From the NCBI GenBank assembly GCA_051294375.1, contig CM119264.1:5417197-5481196 (forward strand): a DNA stretch of 64,000 nucleotides. Direction: 5' to 3'. How positions within the stretch are numbered: the first letter of the stretch is position 1; each line of letters starts with the position of its first letter. Position numbers and translations under genes: made by a program. Source of the DNA: Paraspadella gotoi. Its lineage: Eukaryota; Chaetognatha. Under the pieces are notes generated by a model. It did not search any database. It was not told the DNA's origin and was given only the letters and a program-made list of their open reading frames with translations. This document shows positions 46,918-57,290 of this stretch, piece after piece.

Positions 46918-49500
46918 CGAGCAAAAGATGTCGCGATATTTGAGGAGGAGGAAGAGGATGCAAAGGAGGAGGAAGAGGGCGAGGCGACGCGCGATGATGA
47001 GGGATTCGGTAGACGCCTGGGGGGGAGGAAGGGGGGAAGAGGATGGCGGAAGTGGGGAGAGACAGTGAGGGAGGAAGCGAAGGGAAAGGGGGAAAAGATA
47101 GTGAAGGAGGAAAGGAAAAAAGGAGGAAAAGGAAAGAGAGGGGGGAGAGAGAGAGGAGACGTGAAAGGATGGAAAGAAATTGAGGGTAGTAAAAACGTTA
47201 AGGAAGGGGATGAGGGATTGTGGGGGGAAGCAGAGGGTAGGAATTGTGGGAGGGAGGCAGGGAGGAGGGATTGTTGGGGGGAGGCGGGCAGGGATTGTAG
47301 GGGAGGACAGTGGGTGAGGGATAGTGGGGAGGCAGGGGGGAGGGAATTGTGGGGGAGTAGGGGGGGGGAGTGATTGAAGGAGAGAAGAAAGAGAGTGAGT
47401 GAGAATGGTAGGGGAGTAGGGGAAGAAAAGAGTAAAGAGAGAAGGAATTAAGGAAGGAGAGATTAAGAATATAGGAATGAAGAGGAAAATTAAATGAAGT
47501 AGGAGGGGAAAAGATGGGAAAAGGGAAGGAAGATAAAATAAAGTGGAGGGAAAAGGAAAATAGTGGAAAAAATGTAAGGGAGAGCACGAGGAAACGGTAA
47601 AAAGTGGATCCGGTCTGATCATCACGAGCGACGATTACGACGGACGACGACGACGACGACGACGACGACGCGAAGCGAAAATGAGAGAAAGTCGACGGCG
47701 CGGAAGTATAACCCGCGGTTATATTTTATTTTTAGTTTCCCTTATTTTTATTTTTCGCTTTTTTCATTTCGTCGATGATAAGATGACGCTCCTTTTCCGT
47801 TTGTATTTTGACGACGTGAAAAAGAAGTTGTTTATATTTTCTTCCGCTTCTCATACTATCTTCGAGACTTATCTCGATATTAATTTCTCGACACCGCGCC
47901 GTTTTGTTCTTAACATTGTATTAGCCACATAAGCCATTTTCTTCGTGGGTGATAATCCAATCAGGACTCACCTATGATTCCAGATCTCCCATTGGTCATC
48001 GTCCGCCGTGAGTTCAGTCCCCATTGGCTCGCGGTCCGAACTCCGGGTTTCCAAATCCAACCTGAAAAGCAGAAATCCGGAAATGAGCGGGTGAAGACGG
48101 GCGGGTACCGAGACAATGGCTTGCAAGGAATACAGAGACAGGCGAAAGCGCGTTCAGGCGTTTCAGGTCAACGACAGGCGACGTCGTTACAGGGTCGTAA
48201 CATGTTTTAGACGACGTCGTGGCTTCTGTCTNNNNNNNNNNNNNNNNNNNNNNNNNNNNNNNNNNNNNNNNNNNNNNNNNNNNNNNNNNNNNNNNNNNNN
48301 NNNNNNNNNNNNNNNNNNNNNNNNNNNNNNNNNNNNNNNNNNNNNNNNNNNNNNNNNNNNNNNNNNNNNNNNNNNNNNNNNNNNNNNNNNNNNNNNNNNN
48401 NNNNNNNNNNNNNNNNNNNNNNNNNNNNNNNNNNNNNNNNNNNNNNNNNNNNNNNNNNNNNNNNNNNNNNNNNNNNNNNNNNNNNNNNNNNNNNNNNNNN
48501 NNNNNNNNNNNNNNNNNNNNNNNNNNNNNNNNNNNNNNNNNNNNNNNNNNNNNNNNNNNNNNNNNNNNNNNNNNNNNNNNNNNNNNNNNNNNNNNNNNNN
48601 NNNNNNNNNNNNNNNNNNNNNNNNNNNNNNNNNNNNNNNNNNNNNNNNNNNNNNNNNNNNNNNNNNNNNNNNNNNNNNNNNNNNNNNNNNNNNNNNNNNN
48701 NNNNNNNNNNNNNNNNNNNNNNNNNNNNNNNNNNNNNNNNNNNNNNNNNNNNNNNNNNNNNNNNNNNNNNNNNNNNNNNNNNNNNNNNNNNNNNNNNNNN
48801 NNNNNNNNNNNNNNNNNNNNNNNNNNNNNNNNNNNNNNNNNNNNNNNNNNNNNNNNNNNNNNNNNNNNNNNNNNNNNNNNNNNNNNNNNNNNNNNNNNNN
48901 NNNNNNNNNNNNNNNNNNNNNNNNNNNNNNNNNNNNNNNNNNNNNNNNNNNNNNNNNNNNNNNNNNNNNNNNNNNNNNNNNNNNNNNNNNNNNNNNNNNN
49001 NNNNNNNNNNNNNNNNNNNNNNNNNNNNNNNNNNNNNNNNNNNNNNNNNNNNNNNNNNNNNNNNNNNNNNNNNNNNNNNNNNNNNNNNNNNNNNNNNNNN
49101 NNNNNNNNNNNNNNNNNNNNNNNNNNNNNNNNNNNNNNNNNNNNNNCTGTCTGGTCGTCACAGAATTCTCCATAACGGAAATGGGAGGATGTGTGAAAAT
49201 TTTGTCACTGTCGGTGTCAAAGTAATTGTGAGTCACAGTCCCACGTCAACAAATCATTGTCTCACCAACATGCCTCCGTCCTATTCACAAGAACCAACTC
49301 TATCATTACCGCGCCAACGTCATATTTACCGAGTCAGGGTGACATTCACGGCGCCAAAGTGAAAGTCGACGTGACACCGAAACTCAAAAATTCACCTAAA
49401 GACGTCAACCGACGATAGAGGGAGATGTTGGAGGCGGCGGCGGCGAAGGCGTCCGTGTGAGAGGAGGAAGAGGAGGAGGAGAAGGATGAGGAGGGGGATG
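46744..49500 (+). repeat. Repeat unit X, copy 1 (direct)
   Basis: Starts at the 5' edge of exon 2 of the minus-strand gene (AAGAGAAGAGATCC), includes its first exon, a GA-rich block, a CGA run near 47640-47670 and the GGATCCGGTCTGATCATCACG landmark near 47606. It reaches TTGGAGGCGGCGGCGG near 49430. A 915-N gap (48232-49146) interrupts it. The same order recurs inverted at 49673-51745 and direct at 52613-54690. Confidence 0.85.
48232..49146. other. 915-N assembly gap
   Basis: Unknown bases in copy 1 of unit X. The corresponding interval is almost absent in copies 2 and 3, where about 20 bases separate the same flanks, so the gap is probably over-sized. Confidence 0.9.
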
Positions 49501-49647
49501 AATCTCATCTCTCCTCTCGAACTCCTCTCTCTCTCTCTTCTCTCTCTTCTCTCTCTCTCCAGACCACCACTATCCTCTCTCTCCCCTTTCAGGTCTCCAC
49601 TCTTCGGAAATCCATCAAATCTCTCGGAGCTTCCTTCCACTCTCTTC
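49501..49647. repeat. Inverted stub of unit X at the turn-around
   Basis: From about 49501 the sequence turns into the reverse complement of the end of unit X (CAGACCACCACTATCCTCTC, then CTCCACTCTTCGG). It stops at a 25-N gap (49648-49672), after which the same inverted sequence is repeated. Confidence 0.75.
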
Positions 49648-49672
49648 NNNNNNNNNNNNNNNNNNNNNNNNN
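49648..49672. other. 25-N gap
   Basis: Exactly 25 Ns between two copies of the same inverted segment. Confidence 0.95.
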
Positions 49673-49722
49673 TTTTCCCTTTAAGAGAATCTCTTCTCCG
49701 CCTTTTTGGAGATGGGCCTCTC

Positions 49723-49778
<56 letters not shown>

Positions 49779-50807
49779 ATCTCTCTCTCTCTCTCCAGAC
49801 CACCACTATCCTCTCTTCCCCTTTCAGGTCTCCACTCTTCGGAATCCATCAAATCTCTCGAGCTTCCTTCCACTCCTCTTCTTCATCCCCCCTCATCCTT
49901 CTCCTCCTCCTCTTCCTCCTCTCCACACGGACGCCTCGCCGCCGGCCGCCTCCAACATCTCCCTCTATCGTCGGTTGAGTCTTTAGGTGAATTTTTGAGT
50001 TTCGGTGTCACGTCGACTTTCACTTTGGCGCCGTGAATGTCACCCCTGACTCGGTAAATAATGACGTTTGGCGCGGTAATGATAGAGTTGGTTCTTGTGA
50101 ATAGGAACGAGGCATGTTGGTGATGAACATGATTTGTTGACTGTGGAAACTTTTAGTCTCACTACAACGTGACATTGTGACTCACAATTACTCTGACACG
50201 ACAGTGACAAAATTTTCACACATCCTCCCATTTCCGTTATGGAGAAATTTGTGACGACCAAACAGAAGCCACGCGTCGTCTAAAACATGTTACGACCTGT
50301 AACGACGTCGGCCTGTCGTGACCTGAAACGCCTGACCGCTTTCGCCTGTCTCTGTATTCCTTGCAGCCATGTGTCTCGGTACCCGCCCGTTTCACACCGC
50401 TCATTTCCGGATTTCTGCTTTTTCAGGTTGGATTTGGAAACCCGGAGTTCGGACCGCGAGCCAATGGGGGACTGAAGCTCACGGCGGACGATGACCAATG
50501 GGAGATCTGGAATCATAGGTGAGTCCTGATTGGATTATCACCACGAAGAAAATGGCTTATTGGTAATAAATGTTAAGACAAACGGCGCGTGTCGAGAAAT
50601 ATATCGAGATAAGTCTCGAAGATAGTATGAGAAGCGGAAGAAAATTAAACAAACTTCTTTTTCACTCGTCAAATACAAACGGGAAAAGGAGCGTCATCTT
50701 ATCATCGAACGAAAGAAAACAAGCGAGAAAATAAAAATAAGGAAACTAAAAATAAAATATACCGCGGGTTATACATTCCGCGCCGTCGACTTTCTCTCAT
50801 TTCGCTT

Positions 50808-50842
<35 letters not shown>

Positions 50843-51745
50843 AATCGTCGTCGTTGATGATCAGACCGGATCCACTTTTACCGTTTCCTCGTGCTCTCCT
50901 TACATTTTTTCCAACTATTTTCCTTTTCCCTCCACTTTATTTTATCTTCCTTCCCTTTTCCATCTTTTCCCCTCCTACTTCATTTAATTTTTCCTCTTCA
51001 TTCTATATTCTTAATTCTCCCTCCTTAATTCCTTCTCTCTTTACTCTTTTCTTCCCCTATCCCCTACCATTCTCACTTCACTCTCTTCTTCTCTCCTTAA
51101 CAATCACTCCCCCCACCTACTTCCCCCACAATTCCCTCCCCCCTGCCTCCCCCACTAATCCCTCCCCCTGTCCTCCCCTAACAATTCTGCCCCGCCTGCC
51201 CCCCAACAATCCCTCCATCCCTGCCTCCCTCCCACAATTCCTACCCTCTGCTTCCCCCCACAATCCTTCATCCCTTTTAACGGTTTTCTACTCACCCTCA
51301 ATTTCTTTCCATCCTTTCTTCAGTCTCCTCTCTCTCTCCCCCCTTCTCTTTCCTTTCCTCTTTTTTCCTTTCCTCCTTCACTATCTTTCCCCCTTCCCTT
51401 GCTTCCTGCCCTCAGTCTCTCCCCCACTTTCCGCCATCCCTCTTCCCCCCTTCCTCCCCCCCAGGCGTCTATCGAATCCCTCATCATCGGCGCGTCGCTC
51501 CGCCCTCTTCCTCCTCCTTTGCAATCCCTCCTCCTCCTCAAATATCGCGACATCTTTTGCTCGATGGCGGCGGCGGACGGAGCAGCCAATCAGATGCGAA
51601 GTCGCGAGAGACAGGTGATTATTGATAGCGGTTGCAGGATAATTCGGATGGTTCGATGAGTGGAGGGTGTTGTTGGGTGATTGGATTGACTGATTATGTA
51701 AGCGTGCAAAGTCGATAAGGCGAAAAATAGGATCTCTTCTCTTTG
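49673..51745 (-). repeat. Repeat unit X, copy 2 (inverted)
   Basis: Reverse complement of unit X from its far end back to GGATCTCTTCTCTTT at about 51733-51745. It includes an inverted copy of the first exon of the neighbouring gene (ATGGCGGCGGCGGACGG at about 51564). Numerous one-base indels relative to copies 1 and 3 shift every frame. Confidence 0.85.
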
Positions 51746-51746
51746 G

Positions 51747-52612
51747 ACTTTCCCAAACAAGGAAGTCTAGAGGAACCGCTTCTTTGATTTCCAAACGAGG
51801 AAAAAAGAAGAGAAGGCTTTAACGAGAAGAAAAAAAGCTGAGGAAAGCGGGAAAGTGGAAAGGAGAAAAAGGAAAAAGAGGAAAGAGAAAAAAAAGGAAG
51901 GAGAAAAAGGAAAAAGAGGAAAGAAAAAAAAGAGGAAGGAGAAAAAAGAGGAAAGAGAAAAGGGAAAAGAGAAAAAAGAAAAAAAGAAGAAAAAAGAAAA
52001 GAGAAAAAAGAGGAAAGAAAAAAANNNNNNNNNNNNNNNNNNNNNNNNNNNNNNNNNNNNNNNNNNNNNNNNNNNNNNNNNNNNNNNNNNNNNNNNNNNN
52101 NNNNNNNNNNNNNNNNNNNNNNNNNNNNNNNNNNNNNNNNNNNNNNNNNNNNNNNNNNNNNNNNNNNNNNNNNNNNNNNNNAAAGAGGAAAGATGAAAAG
52201 AAAAAGGAGGAAAGGGAAAAAGGAAAAAGAGGCAAGAGAAAAAAGAGGAAAGAGAAGAAAGGAGAAAAAGTCAAAAAATGAGAAAACGGGAGAAAAAAAG
52301 TTCAAAAACAACAATTATAAAAAAAGGAAAAAATAGAAAGGCTAAAATTAAAAAAAACGAAACAAAAAAAAATTGAAAATTTGGGGAAAAAAAGAGCAAA
52401 AGTTTCTAATAAAAAAAATAAAAACATGGAGCGCAAAATATCAAAAAATGTATATGAATAACCTAAAAACAAAAAAAGACGCGGCCCCACCAAACTATAT
52501 CAATGACAAAAATGTATTAAAAAGAGTGAAAACGTAAGACAAAAACAGTATTAAAAGCCGGAAAAGGTGAAAGAAATACAACAAATAAAATATGGAATAG
52601 AAAAAAAAAGCC
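51747..52612 (+). repeat. Repeat unit Y, copy 1
   Basis: Begins GGACTTTCCCAAACAAGG, continues as very A/G-rich sequence with a 157-N gap (52025-52181), and ends near AAAAAAAAGCCCTAAAG. The same unit follows the third copy of X at 54687-55450. No coding potential is seen. Confidence 0.85.
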
Positions 52613-54579
52613 CTAAAGAGAAGAGATCCTATTTTTCGCGACTTTGTAGCTTACATAACAGTCAATCGCAATCGACCCAAACCAAACCCTCCCACATCAT
52701 CGAACCCATCCGAATCTATCCTGCAACCGATCAATCAATCACCTGTCCTCCGAACTTCGCATCTGATTGGCTGCTCCGTCCGCCGCCGCCATCGAGCAAA
52801 AGATGTCGCGAATATTTGAGGAGAGAGGAAGAGGATGCAAAGGAGGAGGAAGAGGGCGAGGCGACGCGCCGATGATGAGGGATTCGTAGACGCCTTGGGG
52901 GGGAGGAAGGGGGGAAGAGGATGGCGGAAAGTGGGGGAGAGACAGTGAGGGAGGAAAGCGAAGGAAAGGGGGAAAAGATAGTGAAGGAGGAAAGGAAAAA
53001 GAGGAAAAGGAAAGAGAGGGGGAGAGAGAGAGGAGACTGAAAGATGGAAAGAAATTGAGGGTAGTAAAAACGTTAAGGAAGGGGATGAAGGGATTGTGGG
53101 GGGAAGCAGAGGGTAGGAATATGTGGGAGGAGGCAGGGAGGAGGGATTGTTGGGGGGAGGCAGGGGCAGGGAATTGTTAGGGGAGGACAGTGGGTGGGGA
53201 TAGTGGGGAGGCAGGGGGGAAGGGAATTGTGGGGGAAGTAGGTGGGGGGGAGTGATTGAAGGAGAGAAGAAAGAGCAGTGAGTGAGAATGGTAGGGGATA
53301 GGGGAAGAAAAGAGTAAAGAGAGAAGGAATTAAGGAAGGGAGAGATTAAGAATATAGGAATGAAGAGGAAAATTAAATGAAGTAGGAGGGGAAAAGATGG
53401 GAAAAGGGAAGGGAAGATAAAATAAAGTGGAGGGAAAAGGAAAATAGTGGAAAAAATGTAAGGGAGAGCACGAGGAAACGGTAAAAAGTGGATCCGGTCT
53501 GATCATCACGAGCGACGATTACGACGACGACGACGACGACGACGACGACCGACGCGAAGCGAAAATGAGGAAAGTCGACGGCGCGGAATGTATTAACCCG
53601 CGGTATATTTATTTTTAGTTTCCTTATTTTTATTTTTCGCGTTTTCATTTCGTCGATGATAAGATGACGCTCCTTTCCCGTTTGTATTTTTGACGAGTGA
53701 AAAAGTAAGTTTGTTTAAATTTTCTTCCGCTTCTCATACTATCTTCGAGACTTATCTCGATATAATTTCTCGACACGCGCCGTTTGTCTTAACATTTATT
53801 AGCCAATAAGCCATTTTCTTCCGTGGTGATAATCCAATCAGGACTCACCTATGATTCCAGATCTCCCATTGGTCATCGTTCCGCCGTGAGCTTCAGTCCC
53901 CCATTGGCTCGCGGTCCGAACTCCGGGTTCCAAATCCAAACCTGAAAGCAGAAATCCGGAACATGAGCGGGTGAAGACGGGCGGGTACCGAGACAGATGG
54001 CTTGCAAGGATACAGAGACAGGCGAAAGCGCGTTCAGGCGTTTCAGGTCAACGACAGGCGACGTGTTACAGGTCGTAACGATGTTTTTAGACGACGCGTG
54101 GCTTCTGTCTTGGTCGTCACAGAATTCTCCATAACGGAAATGGAGGATGTGTGAAAATTTTGTCACTGTCGGTGTCAGAGTAATTGTGAGTCACAATGTC
54201 ACGTTGTCAGTGAGACTAAAAGTTCCACGTCAACAAATCATGTTCTCACCAACATGCCTCCGTCCTATTCACAAGAACCAACTCTATCATACCGCGCCAA
54301 CGTCATATTTACCGAGTCAGGGTGACATTCACGGCGCCAAAGTGAAAGTCGACGTGACACCGAAACTCAAAAAATTCACCTAAGACTCAACCGACGATAG
54401 AGGGAGATGTTGGAGGCGGCGGCGGCGAGGCGTCCGTGTGAGAGGAGGAAGAGGAGGAGGAGAAGGATGAGAGGGGGATGAAGAAGAGGAGTGGAAGGAA
54501 GCTCCGAGAGATTGATGGATTCCGAAGAGTGGAGACCTGAAAGGGGAAGAGAGAAGTGGTGGTCTGAGAGAGAGAGAGA

Positions 54580-54636
<57 letters not shown>

Positions 54637-54686
54637 GAGAGGCCCATCTCCAAAAAGGCGGAGAAGAGATTCTCTTAAAGGGAAAA
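52613..54686 (+). repeat. Repeat unit X, copy 3 (direct)
   Basis: Direct copy of unit X from AAGAGAAGAGATCC to TCTTAAAGGGAAAA, with many single-base differences from copy 1. It includes a third copy of the first exon of the minus-strand gene at about 52741-52792. A (GA)n run lies at 54566-54633. Confidence 0.85.
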
Positions 54687-55450
54687 GGACTTCCCAAACA
54701 AGGAAGTTAGAGGAACCGCTTTCTTTGATTTCCAAACGAGGAAAAAAAGAAGAGAAGGCTTTAACGAGAAGAAAAAAAAGCTGAGGAAAGCGGGAAGTGG
54801 AAAAGGAGAAAAAGAAAAGAGGAAAGAGAAAAAAAAAAAGGAAGGAGAAAAAGGAAAAAGGGAAAGAGAAAAAAAAGAGGAAGGAGAAAAAAGAGGAAAG
54901 AGAAAAAGGGGAAAAGAGGAAAAGAGAAAAAAAGAGAAGAAAAAGAAAAGAGAAAAAGAGGAAAGAAAAAAAACGAGGAATTAAAAAAAGAGAAAATAGA
55001 AAAAAGAGAAAAATAAAAAGGAAAAAGAGGAAATGGAAAAAAGAGGAAAGATGAAAAGAAAAAAGGAGGAAAGGGAAAAAGGAAAAAGAGGAAAGAGAAA
55101 AAAGAGGAAAGAGAAGAAAGGGGAAAAAGTCAAAAAATGAGAGAACGGAGAGAAAAAAAGTTCAAAACAACAATTAGAAAAAAAAGGAAAGAAATAGAAA
55201 GGCTAAAATTGAGAAAAACGAACCAAAAAAATTTGAAAATTTGGGGAAAAAAAGAGCAAAAGTTTCTGAGTAAAAAGTAAAAAAATATCAAAAAATGTAT
55301 ATGATAACCTAAACAAAAAAAAAGACGCGGTCCCACAAACTATATCAATGACAAAATGTATTAAAAAGAGTGAAAAAATGTAGACAAAACAGTATTAAAA
55401 GCCGGAAAAGGGAAAGGAATACAACAAATAAAATATGGAATAGAAAAAAA
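54687..55450 (+). repeat. Repeat unit Y, copy 2
   Basis: Direct copy of 51747-52612, ending at AAAAAAAAAGCCCTTTAAAAATG, where single-copy sequence resumes. There is no N gap in this copy, so it is the better representative. Confidence 0.85.
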
Positions 55451-55493
55451 AAAGCCCTTTAAAAATGTAGAACTCTAAAAAAAACCGCGTTTA

Positions 55494-55518
55494 NNNNNNN
55501 NNNNNNNNNNNNNNNNNN
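55494..55518. other. 25-N gap
   Basis: Exactly 25 Ns just downstream (minus strand) of the exons at 55747-56056. It may hide further exons. Confidence 0.95.
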
Positions 55519-55746
55519 ACGTGAATTGACAGGAGGCGCCGCCAGGAGGGAGAAGGGACGAAGGGCGAAGGCGACGAAGATTTACCTTTGACAGCGGAGA
55601 ATCGAAGGGTGGGACGTGAGATGTCGAGAACTTACCCGGGAAATTCCCAAATTCAAAGGTATGTAGATTTTGGATGGAATGTTGGCCCAATTTTGGAACT
55701 TACTCAAACAGCAGAGGTGAATGAGAAGAGGAAGAAATGAACTTAC

Positions 55747-56056
55747 CCAGGCAGGAGAGAGAAAGAGTGAGATGGTTGAACTGCGACGTTAAAAAGTTGA
55801 AGAGAATCGTTTGATTCAAAGAAATAGATGCCACACTGAAAACGAGTAAAAAGAATGATTGAAAAAAATTAATCAATCAATCAATAAATCAATCAAACGA
55901 ACGAATGAATGAATAAATGAGTACCGCGACCCACCTGAGATTGTCGGTAAATGACGAGAGATGGAACTGAGCGATGTCGGTGGTGAGGTTGACGCCGCCC
56001 GGGATCAACGGCGGCGGCAGCGTTGAAGTAGGTTTCGATGAGACGCGGCTTCGGTT
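55747..56056 (-). CDS. Two linked exons of an unidentified gene (partial)
   Basis: Minus-strand exon 55935-56056 (acceptor TTTTCCCCGCAG, donor CAG|GTGGGT) joins in phase to exon 55747-55835 (acceptor CTCGTTTTCAG, donor GG|GTAAGTT). Together they give about 70 residues, including TSTLPPPLIPGGVNLTTDI, QFHLSSFTDNL and SLNQTILFNFLTSQF. Asn-X-Ser/Thr sequons (NLT, NQT) suggest an extracellular or secreted segment. A possible next exon with GKSSSPSPFVPSPSWRRLL would begin near 55590, after a 46-base intron, and run towards the N gap. No start codon was found upstream. The family is not recognised. Confidence 0.5.
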
Positions 56057-56757
56057 CTGCGGGGAAAAGAAAAAGGTGATTCTTTCATAATGAGTTGCCA
56101 CGAGCCAGTGACCGGTCTGGAACGCGGAACTTCTCGGGCCAATAATGAACTAATTTAATTTCACATCGGGCCTGTAACTCCGCGCGTTTTCTTTTAATTA
56201 TCATTGGCCATACGTTTTTTGTCCATAGTTTTTTTTTTATATCTTAACAAATAACATCTCGCGGATGCGGCAAAAAAAAAAGCGGGGAATTAATTAGCGC
56301 GGAGTATCCCACCGCCGACTCAAAGAAAGAAATATAAGATAAACGACTTTGAAAGGCATCGATTCAGAAATTGTGTTTTAATTAAATGGAAGAAGAAGAA
56401 AGAAAGAAAAAAAAAGGAAAATTCCCCGCGCGGCGCATCTTTTCTCCGCCTTTCATTTCCTTTCCAGTTTTTTTCTTTTACTTTTTCTTTTTTTTTCTAT
56501 CTTTTTTTTTCTTTCTTTCGCTTTTGTTTATCGTTATTGTCGACCTGAATCTACTAATGTATTTTCTATCCTTCTTCTGTCTTTCTTCTGTCTTTAAACC
56601 TTTCGATATTCTCTCATTTTTTTTTTATAATCGAACTTTTACTTCTGATTTTAATGTTTTTTTTTCTTTTATTTATAGTTTTCTTCCGTTATTGGAACTA
56701 GTCTGGATTAAAAGAATATCTTCTTTCATATATACTTAATTACTTATTGCAAATACT

Positions 56758-56792
<35 letters not shown>

Positions 56793-57080
56793 CTCTCTCT
56801 CTCTCTCTGCTCTCTCTCTCTCTCTCTCTCTCTCCCTCTCTCCAGTAAAACTCTTGTTTACTTTCCATCAACATTTACCCGCCGCCCATAATTGCACCAT
56901 AAAGTCGTCGGGAATCTTAGGGAAACACAATATGGCGGCGGCCGTCGAAAAAAAAACTCCGAAAACAAAAGTCTCGCGCCAACGATTTTTTTTTCTAAAT
57001 AAATAATCCGCTCATTTTTTTTTCCAAATCTTTCCCCTTCCAGGCCCCTTTACTTCTTATTTTAAAGTCTTTTTTCATTC
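56057..57080. other. Gene-free stretch with (CT)n
   Basis: T-rich sequence with (CT)n at 56762-56844. A 117-codon Phe-rich frame at 56386-56739 is compositional. A short GC-rich patch (ATGGCGGCGGCCGTCG near 56931) has no continuation. Confidence 0.5.
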
Positions 57081-57290
57081 AGAAAATCATTAATAAAAAT
57101 AGAAGAAAAAATTACCAGATTTTAATGTTAGTTTTTATTAAAGAAAATGCAATATTTCTAAGACTTTTGTCTTCATCAAGGGCATGTCCTTGATGCCCTT
57201 GATGTCCTTTAATAAAAACTCAGATTAAAATCTTGTCATTTTTTCATCAATTTTTATGGCAAGCCGAGATCCAAAAACTAATGATTTTCT
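57081..57290. repeat. Fold-back element
   Basis: The arms 57081-57143 and 57207-57290 are inverted copies: outer AGAAAATCATTA, inner AGATTTTAAT then AGTTTTTATTAAAG. The right arm carries about 20 extra bases. The 60-base spacer contains short repeats of CTTGATG and GGGCATG. It is AT-rich, non-coding and MITE-like, though no clear target duplication was found. Confidence 0.6.

Noticed and set aside
46591-47625. 250-codon frames on both strands
   Set aside because: The plus frame lies antisense to exon 2 of the minus-strand gene and then runs into a G/A-rich block; the minus frame is its Pro/Ser/Phe complement. Neither survives in the other copies of unit X, where indels break it.
48116-49236. 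350-370 codon frames
   Set aside because: They consist almost wholly of N. The same applies to frames over gaps at 23293, 34599, 39662, 45297, 52025, 63067 and 63569.
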